From Adineta vaga (lineage: Eukaryota > Rotifera), in contig CP075494.1 in assembly GCA_021613535.1 (NCBI GenBank), positions 14,446,001-14,510,000 on the forward strand: a DNA stretch of 64,000 bases, in the 5' to 3' direction. Below the pieces are notes generated by a model. The model saw nothing but the letters and a program-made list of their open reading frames with translations, was not told the DNA's origin and did not search any database. Position numbers and translations under genes: made by a program. How positions within the stretch are numbered: position 1 is the first letter of the stretch; every line of letters starts with the position of its first letter. Positions 39,915-52,024 of the stretch are shown here, one piece after another.

Positions 39915-40969
39915 TTATTCATTTTCAATTGAATTATCATCCTCAATAGTAGGTTGAGTAGATAAATCTTCATATTCATAAACATATTCATATTGTTCGA
40001 CATATGAATTAACTAAAGGCATAAATGAATAATCTTTATATGTATTTCTTAATACAAATTTATTTGCTTTTATTCCATATATCCAACTTTGTTTACATGT
40101 AGGCAATGACCAAACAATTCGAACAGATGTTTGCTTTTCATTTGCGTACGTTTTCACACGTTCAAATAATCTTTGACAGATATAATCACTTACATTATAA
40201 ATATAATCATCAAATTTGGAATTTAATTGACATAATTGTACCATAAATACCGTTGTATCTTCAGTATTCAAAATTTGTACACATATTGATGCAACAGGAA
40301 CGTTTCCATTTGAATAAATAATATAACGTTCGATTTCATCATGTGCTTTATTCATATGATCGAAAATTTTCTGTTTCTCACGTTCAAGTAATGTTTGATA
40401 ACGAATCGATGCACCAGAAATTAGAATAATAAAAAATCCAATCGTACGAATAAGTGAAACAGTATAAGAATAATCATAATTATTCATTTGATACTCAATA
40501 ATAAATAATGTTGCAAAAAATAACCAACCATTTTTAAATGGAATATCAACAATAGATGGAAAGATAGTTTTTGTATCATCATCAAGAAGATATTTCCAAT
40601 CGGTTTCGAATTTATCTATTGATTCAGTTCGATTATTTGATCTTATGAAGTAAAAAGAAAAACAACAACGAGAAATTATAAAAATTGAGAAGAAACAAAC
40701 TTTGTTGTTGCTGATTCCCATGTTAAATCTTCATTAAGAATTTTTTCATCTGGTTTTTTATTCTTTAAACGAGCATTTAACCACAAACGTTGAAAATAAC
40801 CTGTGATCTTCGATAAACAAAATGCCGAACAAAAAAATGTTATCAATGTGTTAAAACCAAACCATGTATTAAAAACTCGCGATAGCATTGAATACAACGT
40901 AATATTCAAAGCAGATCGAGAAACTGTTCGTATAGCCGCAAATAAAACTTGAAAAATTGGAACAAGCAT
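39915..40969 (-). CDS. Membrane protein, possibly NAT8-like (GNAT) C-terminus
   Basis: Two exons (40969-40701, with a weak GTTTGT donor, and 40641-39915) give 331 residues. Exon 1 has a hydrophobic stretch (FNTLITFFCSAFCLSKITGY), and exon 2 two more (WLFFATLFIIEY; IRTIGFFIILISGASI). After these, the soluble tail VASICVQIL, VFMVQLCQL, a long helix, VRIVWSLPT, and KANKFVLRNTYKDYSFMPLV follow the strand-helix-strand order of acetyltransferase folds in NAT8-like membrane enzymes. The classical acetyl-CoA loop (Q/RxxGxG/A) is not visible, so catalysis is doubtful. Unnamed; confidence is in the gene, not the function. Confidence 0.6.
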
Positions 40970-41326
40970 TTTTTGTTAATAACTCTAAATATAAAAAACT
41001 AACAAAGTCAGAGAGTTTAGATATCACACAATGAAGCGAAGGACTAATTATGAATCGCTTGATCGGTTTTGTTCTATACATTCGAACGTCATTTCATCTC
41101 ATTCATATATATATATATAGAGAACAGAATGAAAAAAAAATGTGTTGATATCACATCGTGCGCACATTGTTTGATTCATATATGAAGACAATATCAAGCC
41201 CGAGAAGAATAGCAGCTGTATTTGAAGAAATACAAAAAGAAAACGGACAAACGAATATGAAACTAAGTAAGAAAAATGAAAAAGGAAGCCAAATAAAACA
41301 GTTAGTAATAGTCAAATTATGGTTTG
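40970..41326. other. Short intergenic region between two minus-strand genes
   Basis: Includes a TA run at about 41107-41119 that may act as a TATA-like element for the downstream minus-strand gene. Otherwise nothing seen. Confidence 0.4.
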
Positions 41327-44300
41327 CAAAATGTTCGAAGATGATGTTGAACATTGATGAGAATCAAAAGAGGACATAGTAAACAAAAGCTACCAAATAT
41401 ATAAGTTGTCTTTTCACCAATTGACCAATATGCTAGAATGATTAAAAATCAGTTATTCAAAACAAAAAGCTTATGAATCGTCTTACCAAATGATGCAATT
41501 AATGGACCAATAGCTCGAGCAAGTGCTTGTAAACTTCGAAAGATACCTAAAATAGCACCTTTTTCATTCTGCAAACCTACACATACATAAATAAATCAAT
41601 GAAAATTTCAATTAGATTAGAAAATTCTCTCAACCATATTTGGATGCAAAACTATTGATGACATTGATCACCAAACTTGATGCTAAATAATTCGAAATAT
41701 AGAATGATAAATTTTTAAGAAAAAAAACGATTCATTTACCAAAAGAGAACAGAATTAAACCAACCCATAAGATCAGTTTTGTTTGAGCAACAGCTAATAT
41801 CAGAAACGATGGAATTAAGATGGAAATTCCCTATAAAAAAAATAACAGTTTATGTACTTATAGATTACAGACTTTGACTGCAAACAAAAGTTAAATGACG
41901 TAAAATTACATATGCAAAAAGTAGATAGAGAAAAAGAAAGAAAACGATAAAGATAGGTAACCTATTGCCACGACGTTTTTTTTCTCTTATCTCTCACATC
42001 CTTTCACAGCAAACAACAAAGTAACGGATCAGTTTTTTTTCTAAATATTTTTCTCATCTATTCGACACGAACAAGAGAATGTTTCAAACGTCTTTGTTCA
42101 TCTTCTTTCTTTCTTTTACAATCATATCTTCAATCCCATGTCCACCAGAATGTATCTGTAAACCAATCAGTATACCAGATTTAGATGTTAATCGAATGTC
42201 TTATGAAATGGATTGTGATATTTCAAAAAGTGGCAAACTTGTTTATCGAGCTGAAGAATGGGCAATTGAAAGTGATACAATTCCCGAAGATAATGAAGAT
42301 GCTGATGAAAAGAGTGATTATGGTCTTTCGATTAATTTATCTAATTCACCATTACTGAAAAAATTTACTAATCAAACTATTGATTTAACTGGTTTTTCAT
42401 TTTTTATTTACACTCTTTCCTTAACAACTCAAGACGATAAATTTCTTCTCACACCGAATTCTTTCTATTCAAGTATTTATGAAGATTTACAAATATTAAA
42501 TTTATCTTCATGTTGTAACAAACAAATACCAAAACAATGTGCTGAACTCTTTCGACCACTTACAAAACTTAAAATACTTGATTTAAGTGGATCGAATATG
42601 TATAAAACATGTTTAAATACTCCAGGTATGTTATTTTTCAAATTCTATTATCGATTTAGTAACATCATAAAGAGAGAAAAATAGAAAGGTTAGATATTTA
42701 TCGATTTATGATAACCTTTTTTTTCCTTTATCAATGATATTTCAATACAAAGTATAACTAAATCTTTGTTTATTATTTAGATACGATTTCCTCATCACTT
42801 CGTGATCTTATCTTACGTAATAATATTTATGATAGTACAACATTTACTTCCTCAAGTCAATTATTCAATGGTGTTAAAAAATTGACCGGTACACTTGATT
42901 TACAAAATTCACGCTTTCAAACCAATGCAGATTCAATAGAAAATTGTCTATTCGATCTATTTTCATCAATTACAAAATTAGATTTATCAAATATTCAATT
43001 TGAACCACCATCAAATGACACATATGCATATTTAGAACGTTTACTTAAATGTAGAAAAATCTCAAATAGTAAACACTTGAATGAATTATCTTTACGTTAT
43101 TTAAAACTTCAACATTTACCCGAATGGTTTACAGATGAACAATTTCCCGATTTGAAACAACTTGATTTATCTAATAACTATTTTCATTCAATTGATATTC
43201 AAACATTTAGCAAACTTCATCAAGTCTCATTAGCTTATAATCCAATTGAATTCAATCAAATTATTTGGCGTAATGATACAATTTATAAATCAATCGATTT
43301 ATCTTCAACAGTTCGTTATTCAAAATTCGATTTAAAACATCATTTATCAAGATTATTTCAATTAACTAAAGTTATTAATTACAATGGCAATCAAGGTGAA
43401 GATCTAATTGATATAAATCAAATTCCTATTGAAGTAGATTATCTAACCGATGAATTTACTTTGAATATTTCTCGAACGAATATTAAATCATTTGAAGTTA
43501 GTTTTAATGATATACGTCGATTGGATATAAGTTGGAATTTATTAACTGAACTTAATCTATATGCACAAGATCAATTATATTATTTAGATTGTTCAAATCA
43601 ATATCTTAAAAATGTAACTTTAAATCCAAATCTATCGACATTGAAAGAATTACGTTGTTCGAATAATAGTTTAACAACAGTTGGAAATTTTTCTGCAGTG
43701 AAAAAGGAATATTTGGAGATTATTGATTTATCGAATAATTCAATTACATCATTGAATGATTTCTTTTCGAAATGTAACAGTCGATATTTACGTAAAGTCA
43801 ATTTTCGATCAAATTCTCTAACTATTATTCGATCATTTATATTTCATGATGATTTTATTCAACTAGTTGAAATCGATCTATCATGGAATAAAATTTGGAA
43901 AATCGATCGAAATGCATTTCAAGCACCTAATCTTCAAATTCTTGATTTAACCGGTAATCCGTTAAAAACAATCGAACCAAAAGCAATATTTACTGCATCA
44001 TTACGATACATGACCATTTTCAATACGAATAAAGAATTAACTGATCGTTGTTCACAAGTGAAAACAAAAGATTCTCTATTATCAATGTATATCAATTGGT
44101 ATACACAAAATGGAACTTATATAAAACAAAAACAAATTAAATTTGATAAATGTTTGAAAAGTTATGTACCGGAAACGAAAGCCAATCGGTTTATCAAGAA
44201 TACGAAATATGTATTTGGTTCCTATGCTTTATTTATTGTTCTTGGTGTATGTGTAAGCGGAATTATCTTAGGTGGAGTGTATGTTTATCGTAAAAATAAC

Positions 44301-45975
44301 TTTCCATTTTTGGAAAGATTTCGACGATATAAAAAAATAGATCGAGATAATTTAGTAGAAAATGAAGTCGCAATGGATGAACGTAATCGAGAAGATGATG
44401 AAGTTGTTATGAATAGGGAAGAACCACCTTTTAATAAATATAGTGGTATTCCGACAGATGTTTAATTCGATTTTCTTTTCTTCATTTTTAATAAAAAGAT
44501 TATTTTTGATTTAATGCGCGAAGGATTCTATTCGGTTGTACAATAAACTAAAGTTTTTCTTACGGTTATTGCTGCTGTAATTTCTTTTCCATGTGGTATA
44601 CGTCGGACATAACCACCTTGTACTAAAGCCATACATAAACCCATTATAAAAAACATTTTCCCTTGTTGCATACTATTTCAATAGAAAGATTTCTGGAACA
44701 AAACTGAATTGACTTTCTTTCTCGTACCTATTCCAATTAAATCGATTATAAACGAGAAAAGTGATCGTAAATTCTAAGCCAGCAAATACAATCATGTAGG
44801 CAAAACTTGCCAAACCAAGTCGACGTAAGATAAGAATATCTAATTTATATTTTAAAAAAAAGTAGATTCAAATTGGAGACTGTATTCTTTACATACCATG
44901 ATTTGATTTAGTTTTATGAATAGCACTAAATTGAAATAAACGCCATGGAATTATTGCATTAAAAACATCATTAATCGTTGTTTTTCTTCCATTCTATCAT
45001 AAATATTGTTTAGATATTGAATACATCAAGTAAAGTAAAACGTTATAAAGTCATACTCGTTTTGAAATTGGTAATGTTTCTGGACAACATCGATAAATAA
45101 ATCCAATGTTAATCAATGATAAAACTAATGAAACACATGCAGGAACGATAAAAAAGCTAACTGAAGAGGATGACCAATACATCACACCTAATTGACTACA
45201 AAGTGCACCAAGTAATGGTCCAAAAATAAAACCAAGTGAGAATGCTGCACCTATCCATGCCTTTCAAAAACAAACGATCTAGTTTTTCTTTCATACGTAA
45301 AAGAAAATCTTTCTCTTGTTACTTTACCATTGCACGATTTCGTTCAGTTTCTGTTGTTGTATCTGATACAATAGCTAATGTAATTGCAACATTAGCTTTT
45401 GATAATCCACTAACAATACGTGCAATCATAAAAATTGTTAAATTAAATGATATACACCATAGACCATATGATAAAGATATACCAATCTAGAAGCAATGGA
45501 AAACTAGTTGTATCAAATTTATATTTGTGTTTACCATAGAGATAAGAAGGACAGGTTTTCGACCATAACGATCAGATGCAATGCCACATAATGTAGATGA
45601 AAAAAATTGAAGAAGAGAAAAGAGTGAACCAATAATACCTATAGAAGAATTATCTTTATTGTCAAAAATATCTAGTATTTTGCTGGACATACCACCAAAT
45701 AAAACGGAATTCCATTTGGCATCATTAGGTGCTCCAGTTAAATCTTGAATGAATTGAACAAATGACATTGTTTTCTTGTATAATGTATCCTTTTACAGAA
45801 ACAATATTGAAATATAGAAAAGATCGTATTCTTTTATCTTACATGATTAGAATCAGTTTCACTACCATAATAAGTTAAAATTTTAGGTAATAATGGTAAA
45901 ATTATAGTAAATTCCAAAAAATCAATAAGAATAGAAATAAACAATATGTTGATTATATTCGATTTGACTCCCATG
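41327..45975 (-). CDS. MFSD10: MFS transporter, MFSD10 (TETRAN-like)
   Basis: Major facilitator superfamily organic-anion transporter. Eleven exons are assembled on the minus strand from the start MGVKSNII (45975) to TFCKP plus stop (41327). Landmarks matching MFSD10 in order: NSVLFGG, the MFS signature GIASDRYGRKPVLL, ARIVSGLSKANVAI, GAAFSLGFIFGPLLGA, LRRLGLASFAYMIVFAGLE, QQGKMFFIMGLCMALVQGG, and FRSLQALARAIGPL near the end. Ten introns; nine are 45-100 bp, but the one between EITAAIT and GISILIPSFL (41831-44563) is 2,733 bp and contains the plus-strand LRR gene. The protein aligns with MFSD10 without gap across that junction, supporting the splice. Confidence 0.88.
42079..44465 (+). CDS. 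Leucine-rich-repeat type I membrane protein, nested in an MFSD10 intron
   Basis: Two exons (42079-42625 and 42781-44465) give 743 residues. A signal peptide (about residues 1-20, hydrophobic LFIFFLSFTIISS) is followed by a Cys-rich cap CPPECIC. The ectodomain is a long run of leucine-rich repeats (LKILDLSGSN, LKQLDLSNNYF, LEIIDLSNNSI, LVEIDLSWNKI, LQILDLTGNPL) with many N-glycosylation sequons. A single transmembrane helix near residue 665 (ALFIVLGVCVSGIILGGVYVY) precedes a 55-residue acidic/basic cytoplasmic tail without a TIR or kinase domain. So it resembles slit/trk-like or Toll-ectodomain proteins lacking a signalling domain. The entire gene lies on the opposite strand inside one MFSD10 intron; its stop is about 100 bp from the next MFSD10 exon. 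Confidence 0.85.
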
Positions 45976-46293
45976 ATTATAGAAATCTTTCTTTTCTTTC
46001 TAAGTTATATATCGATATATGTCATTAGATTGTAAGCGAAATATATCATGATATCCATAGAAATCGATTGGTTTAGTGATGTTGTTTTCTTTTAGTTCTC
46101 CTTCGAACGAAAGACATATGTTTTTAGTACTTAACTACTACTACTACCATCTGTTTCGATATATTTCGAAGTCTCGCGTTTTATTTGATAAAAACATATT
46201 TTGAAATGAATGATTAAAATAACTGTTCATGAAATGGGCTATGTATATATACACACACACACACATGAAAAGAATTATTTGCATGTCGTCAAT
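45976..46293. other. Short intergenic region
   Basis: Between the MFSD10 start and the TMEM26 stop, both on the minus strand. It contains a CA repeat near 46249-46264 and TATATATCGATATATG near 46006-46021. No gene seen. Confidence 0.4.
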
Positions 46294-48329
46294 CTACACT
46301 GGTGTAGATATTTTTGAATTATTTAAGGCCATAGTTGCTAATGAATTGGAATGCGAACTTTTTGGTCGAGGTGGTGGTAAAGGTGGAGATGTTGTATTAG
46401 ATTCTGTTGTTTGTTTTCGTCGTGGTAATGGATCTGTACTTCCTATTAAATTCATTTCATTGAAAATATCTTTTGATCGGATATTTGTCACTGATGGTAT
46501 GGATTGTATAGATGTATTCTCAGTGGATTTATTTACTGATATGACCGATTTATCTTTTCGTTGTGTGAGTGATTTTTTTGGTAAAACAGGTTGTTGTTGG
46601 CTTTGTTCATATAAATGAGCTAATCGTTGACGTTTTCGATGTTCAAAAATAATGACACATACACGATAAAGTTGTAAAACAACGACGAGTAGATTTTTCG
46701 TAGTAAAGAATACATTTGATTGTGAAATAATTTTATAATGAATAATTAAACCAAGTCGAAGACAAAGAAATGGACCGTCTTGAAGAAGAATCGTACTGGA
46801 AAGTGCCTAAATAAAGAAGAAAGTCTATTTAACAAAACACAGAGTCGATTGTTTTACCCATAATTCTGTTTCCCAAAATAATTGACAACTAAAACATTTT
46901 TCTATTTCTTTTCTCGCATCTGTTTTCTTTCGTGTTTTTGTCGATGTTACTACAAGTGTAAATTGCATTAAACTTATTGACCATGCAGCTAAGATTAAAT
47001 GAATAATAGTTAAGTTTCGTTGTACACCAGGTTCTTTAAATGCTTCAAATAATTCAATGATATCCGCTAAGAAATAGATTCAAATTATTAATAAAACATA
47101 TGAGGAGAGAATAATTGTTTATCTTACCAGCTGTACCGATATAAACAAGTAATAATTGAGAAAGTTGATCACGTGTCATTGTCTTTCCAACAGGTAATAA
47201 CCAACGTCCAATAATGAGCACAAGAAGAAGTGTTTGTTCGACGATTTGTGTCCACATCTCTGCTGGAATTTTCCATGGAACAAGCTAAATATGACGAATA
47301 AATGTTTGACAATTTCTCCAAAGTTTCATTACCGGTAATGAATCTTCAATATCACTATTTATTGCGACTTGACCGGCTGGAACAAATCCTAATGCTTGTG
47401 TAACATTGAAATTCAATCGTCTTTCAGCAAGATCAAGTTCAAGAAACCATACACTTGGTATAACAGTACCCAAATAAAAAAATACAGACGGACAAAACCT
47501 GAAAAATGATGAATGATGTAATTCTCGATAGATTAAAAGAAATATAGTATGAAATTTATTTACCATTTCCATTCATGACCATTATTCATATACAATGTGA
47601 CAAAAAATTCAACTGGAATACCAAATAATCTGCCGAGAGAGAGAGAAGTTCAAATTTAGATTTGAAGAGAAAATCTACGTAGAGATAAATACGTTATTGC
47701 TTGAAACCAATATTTATTTTGTTTATAAACAAGAGCAACTCGCCAAATTGCAGCAATACCATGTACAGCAAAGATAATTCGAGCAGCAGCTGCAGCCGTA
47801 ACAGCAAGAAATTCAGACATAAACCACTAAGTAAAAACAAAAGATACGATGATTCATTCTTAGAATACTGATTGAATTACAAAAATAATAAAATTACTTG
47901 AAAGCAGAAGAGACTTACATCGATTAGTTGACAAGATGAATGTTACTTACTTGAATTTGTTGTATACGAGAATATCTTTGTGATTGATATGGAAAAGGAT
48001 ACTTAAATTATCAGAAAATATATCGGAATCTGATATTGGTAAGTAGAAAGATGGATTCACAGCAGGTTATTGAATGAATCTTACTATCTATGATTTTAAT
48101 CATAAGAACTACGAAACACATGGGAAATCTATTCTTGGCAGAAAACAAATTGCCTTTTTTCTAGCATCGATAGTGTTGATTAATTAAGTCAATTGGAAGA
48201 TCGACAGAAGTATTTACGTACCGTAACACGTGTTAGAAATGATTTATCTTGTGAATTTGATGGTGGATTTGTGAAGTGATTTCCTTCATCAGATATTGGT
48301 TCATGTATAACATATTTTCGTCGTGGCAT
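46294..48329 (-). CDS. TMEM26: TMEM26-like multi-pass membrane protein
   Basis: Multi-pass membrane protein of unknown biochemical role. Core matches to TMEM26: CPSVFFYLGTVIPSVWFLEL, LLLVLIIGRWLLPVGKTMTR with DQLSQLLLVYIGTA after it, LQDGPFLCLRLGLII, and TTKNLLVVVLQLYRV. About eight coding exons. A conventional N-terminus would be the ATG at 47820 (MSEFLAVTAAAA), but two upstream exons (48329-48222 and 48001-47951, phase 0, ending at good GT donors) splice in frame and add a 55-residue polar N-terminal extension beginning MPRRKYVIHEP. The C-terminal tail is polar, with a proline run (PPLPPPRPK). I annotate the long form; the short start may be used too. Confidence 0.88.
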
Positions 48330-48597
48330 TTTTATCAATATTGATTAACTAGCACATAGTGTATCTATTCTTTTTGTTATTTTGCACTTGTTAGCATACA
48401 AAAGATTAACTGATTTCAGTCGAGCATATCTAGATCGCGCAATGTTTCTTTTAACAACGAGTGTCAAGAACGACATACATATATTCTCTCATATTTATTC
48501 TCTATCTTTCTCTCTTTCTATTCTCAGATTAACTCTGTTACATACTCAATCGATTGGTAGTATCCAACAAGTTGCACTCACTATCCTGACTATACAG

Positions 48598-49131
48598 TTA
48601 ACATTCGATGATTATTGACAAAAGAAAAGACAAAATTATTAGGCAACAAGTCAATTTCTTTATTGCTTTTCTATTTATTTTTCTAAAGATTACTGAACAT
48701 ATTGTCACATATGTTCTTTTGAACAGATGGGAAACAAAATAACTTACTGACAATTGATATTCTTGTTTATCATTGGGTACATTGTCATTAACAGATTTTA
48801 ATAATGTTCCTCGACGCAATCGCATTTGGTCCAGGTATTGATAGCAATTAAAAACGAACGATTGATATACAAATATGTCTTTAACTTCTGTTCTATTCTC
48901 AAATAGTACATTATTGTTCGTCCATATAGGAAAAGGCAGAAATGGATCGCACGTACATTCATTGATGTAATAACAAAAGAAAATAGCATACGATCTAATG
49001 TCATTCTTAGCATTTTTTTTAGGTCGCGTATAAATAAAGAGCAAATGATTGACTTGATAAGAAAACGTGATCTGACTACGAGAATTAGTGATTGATTGAA
49101 TCAGTTTAATGGTTGAGGCAAGAGTTTGCAT
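48598..49131 (-). CDS. Hypothetical protein
   Basis: A frame of 177 codons. Residues about 60-115 (CTCDPFLPFPIWTNNN then ENRTEVKDIFVYQSFVFNCY) look protein-like, with paired cysteines and an N-glycosylation sequon. A GTAAGT donor follows KQEYQLS (at about 48747), so the true protein may splice away from the hydrophobic last 50 codons. No family recognised. It sits upstream of TMEM26 on the same strand and might be an alternative first exon of it or the C-terminus of a decayed gene. Confidence 0.35.
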   Translation of the reverse strand: MQTLASTIKLIQSITNSRSQITFSYQVNHLLFIYTRPKKNAKNDIRSYAIFFCYYINECTCDPFLPFPIWTNNNVLFENRTEVKDIFVYQSFVFNCYQYLDQMRLRRGTLLKSVNDNVPNDKQEYQLSVSYFVSHLFKRTYVTICSVIFRKINRKAIKKLTCCLIILSFLLSIIIEC

Positions 49132-49818
49132 TTACTTAATTACCCTTCGGAATATCGCATTCCTTAGTTGATGTACATGTTTGACTGATTTCTCACATAA
49201 GATTATCAAGAGATATGCAAATCAAATTGAATATTTGAAAATATAGAATATTGTTATAAATTGTCTATTCCTACTCGTTTTCCATAAGTCCCATGAATTA
49301 GTTTTATGCTTTCAAACCTTTGAGATAACAGTTAACTATATTTATACAATTCTCTAATTGAAAATTGAGATGTCAAAAAATGAATTCATCGAGTATTTTC
49401 TATAATAAAACTTTTCCAGATGCTTATCATGACACATGGCAGTCGTTGATGTCTCATAATGTAATTCAATCGTCGTATATTTTTGACAGAATTATTGATC
49501 ACCTTCATTGATAACATTTATCATTAACTATCGATGATGATTCGAAATGAAAGAAAATTAACTTCCATTGCTCATGGTTATATTTCTGTTATTTAATCTT
49601 CTGAAGTGTTGTTTTTCTTTTTGTTCAAATAATAATAAAAAAAAGAAGTCAAATCTTTCGATGTCGAAAGTATATAATTAATATTTACAAGTACATAAAT
49701 CACTTCATACTCTCATTCTCTATAAGATCGATAGGTGACAGTTTTTTTTCTGTTTTGACAACGACTATGAATTTTGTACTGAATCAATAAGTATTCAAAG
49801 AAAAAACGATCGATTTAG
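49132..49818. other. Intergenic DNA
   Basis: About 690 bp; AT-rich, nothing recognised. Expected to contain the 3' UTR of the minus-strand coiled-coil gene. Confidence 0.4.
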
Positions 49819-50799
49819 TTAAGTTAAAGTTTTGCTCCAATTAATTGGATCATCAGCTAGAATAACTCGTTCAACATGCCATTGATGACGACGATTCCAT
49901 CTATCATGTGCCCATTTATTTTCCATTAACTAGAAAAGAGAAGAAAAACAATAACAAAAAAAAATTTCAATAGAATTATACTCTGACTTACTTCTTTATT
50001 TCTCGAAGTAAATTGTAATAAAAATTTTGCTCGTTGTTGTTGTTTTTGCTTGTATTGTTCTAAATCATGTCGATCTTTTTCAATAATTGATTGACATTCA
50101 TTATTCTTTCTTTCTTGTTCTTTTTTATCTGATTGAATTTTATCTTTAATTTGTTCTTTCAATGTTGTTCGAATGTGTTTACTTAATATAAATAATAGAC
50201 AAATTCTTTGCTAAAAAACAATATTCATACACATACTTATATGATTCACGTTCGGCGATTTGAGAATATGGATAGACTGTATATTGAATATGATCTTTAT
50301 TCCATTGCTTTTGTTGCATAGCTTGAGTCCGACGATAATTATGAAAATGTCTTTCTTGTGTTTCAAATCTTGATGACATTCGATAGGGTTCATCAGGACG
50401 ACTAGCAGTAATTCGTTGAGGTGGAACAAAATGATCGTATTGATGACGAATATCTTCACGTTGTAAAGGTTCCCAGAGATAATCATAATCGGGTGGTTCA
50501 CGAATTAATGGTTTCCATATTGAATTATGTGCTTGAACAGCAGCAGATTTTGGCGTTGGTAAATGTTTCAATTTTTCATCAGATCGTGGAAAAATTTTGA
50601 TTTTTGGTGTTTGAAGACGTGTGGAGGAAATTGAAATACGCCGTTTAGGTGATGATAATCGTATGGAATCGATTGATTGTTGACATGATGGAAGATTTGT
50701 TTCAGGTAGACGTTGTCGCGATTGTCCTCGTGATGATAGAGATGTATCAATTGAATGTACAGGTGTCGCTTTTATGTCAAGAAATGGTAAAACAGTCAT
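49819..50799 (-). CDS. Basic coiled-coil protein of unknown function
   Basis: Three exons (50799-50237, 50181-49992, 49929-49819) join in frame to 287 residues. The N-terminal half is basic and Ser/Arg-rich (PKRRISISSTRLQTPKIK). A middle segment is rich in Tyr, Arg and aromatic residues. The third quarter is a strong coiled coil (KDKIQSDKKEQERKNNE...DRHDLEQYKQKQQQ). The C-terminus is Trp-rich (KWAHDRWNRRHQWHVERVIL, then NWSK). No catalytic motif. The composition resembles ciliary or cytoskeleton-associated small proteins, but I do not recognise a family. Confidence 0.65.
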
Positions 50800-51229
50800 A
50801 TCGTATGCTCATGGAAGTATGTAGTAAAAGAAAATTAAAAATCACCAAAAAATATGCTGAGTAATTTTTTTTTCCTTCAATTATTTTTTCAAATAGTAAC
50901 AAAAGCAAGGATAGAAAAGTGTTTTGTTTGTTATACAAATAGATGTTGTTCATGTAGGTTCGGTTAAAAAAGTAAAAAAGATGTATGAAGGGTTTCACTT
51001 GTTGCCAATCGTATTCTTCAAAGTCAAACATGAAAATTCTTGTTGTTTTGAACAAAAGAATAACAACCATGCCAGGTGTCAAGATAGTACTTTTATTTTG
51101 ATAATTATTGAACGATTAAAAAAAAAAGAGGTTTACACACGATTTTTTTTTCAAAGAATTATTAATAGAAAAAAAAGTCACTGTTGATGAAGAAAAGAAT
51201 ACGTAGACAATAATGATATTTGTATTTGT
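50800..51229. other. Short intergenic region
   Basis: Between the coiled-coil gene start and the troponin C stop (both minus). Open frames here have no support. Polypurine/T-rich runs only. Confidence 0.4.
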
Positions 51230-52024
51230 TTAGCCTGTCATTAATTTGTAAAATTCTATTTAAACGAGAAAGAAAAAAAATAAGAAGAAGTTGAAACAAT
51301 AAGTGAATTGTTTTTTGTTACCTTCATAATCGACAGTGCCTGAACCATCTTCATCGACTTCGGAGATAATTTGTTCGACTTCATCATCTGGCATGTCGGG
51401 ATCGAGTGCCTTAAAGATCATCTTCAAATCGGCAACCTAAATTGTTTTGTTTTTAAAGGGAAAAAAAACAACATTAATCATAATCAATAATTATTTTCAA
51501 TAGAGTTCTCTTACATCAATAACACCACGACTATTTTTATCGAAGACACGAAATACTTCACGTAATTCTCGTTCATCTTCGGCTTCCTTAGTTTTCTTTG
51601 CCATTAAAGCAAGAAATTCATCCTAAACAATAAAAGAATAGAACATTGTTTCATCTCTTGCCTTTTGTTTATACATACAAAATCGACTGTACCACTTCCT
51701 ATAAAACAAAAACAATTTCTTTAGTTTTGTTTTTTTCTTGTAAGGAAAAAGATGGATTCGAAGAACTTACCATCACCATCAACGGCTTCGATACAATCAG
51801 CTAATTGATCAGGTTTAAGATTATGTCCTAGATTTTTCATGACTGTACCAAGAATTGATGTTGGAATTTCACCTTTTCTTTCTTTGTCATACATATTAAA
51901 TGCATCTCGAGCTTCTGCGATTTGGTCTTCAGTCAATTGAAATTCTTGTTCTTCTTCGGCCTAAAAAAAAACTCATATTTTTTTCTGTAACTCTTGCAAT
52001 ATATAACCAATCTTTACTCACCAT
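51230..52024 (-). CDS. Troponin C
   Basis: Calcium sensor of the striated-muscle thin filament. Six coding exons give 153 residues beginning MAEEEQEFQLTEDQI. Loop II (DGDGSGTVDFDE) and loop IV (DEDGSGTVDYEE) are canonical EF-hands; loop I (DKERKGEIPTSI) and III (DKNSRGVIDVAD) lack ligands, the usual pattern for invertebrate troponin C, which binds Ca2+ at sites II and IV. Exon 1 contributes only the ATG (52022-52024, donor GTGAGT), and exon 3 is 20 nt (51698-51679, GSGTVDF). The last exon (about 51255-51230) encodes the end FYKLMTG. The gene is divergent from the calmodulin-like gene at 53528. Confidence 0.93.

Noticed and set aside
41158-41379. Plus-strand 73-codon frame.
   Set aside because: It is antisense to the last MFSD10 exon, which is supported by family similarity.
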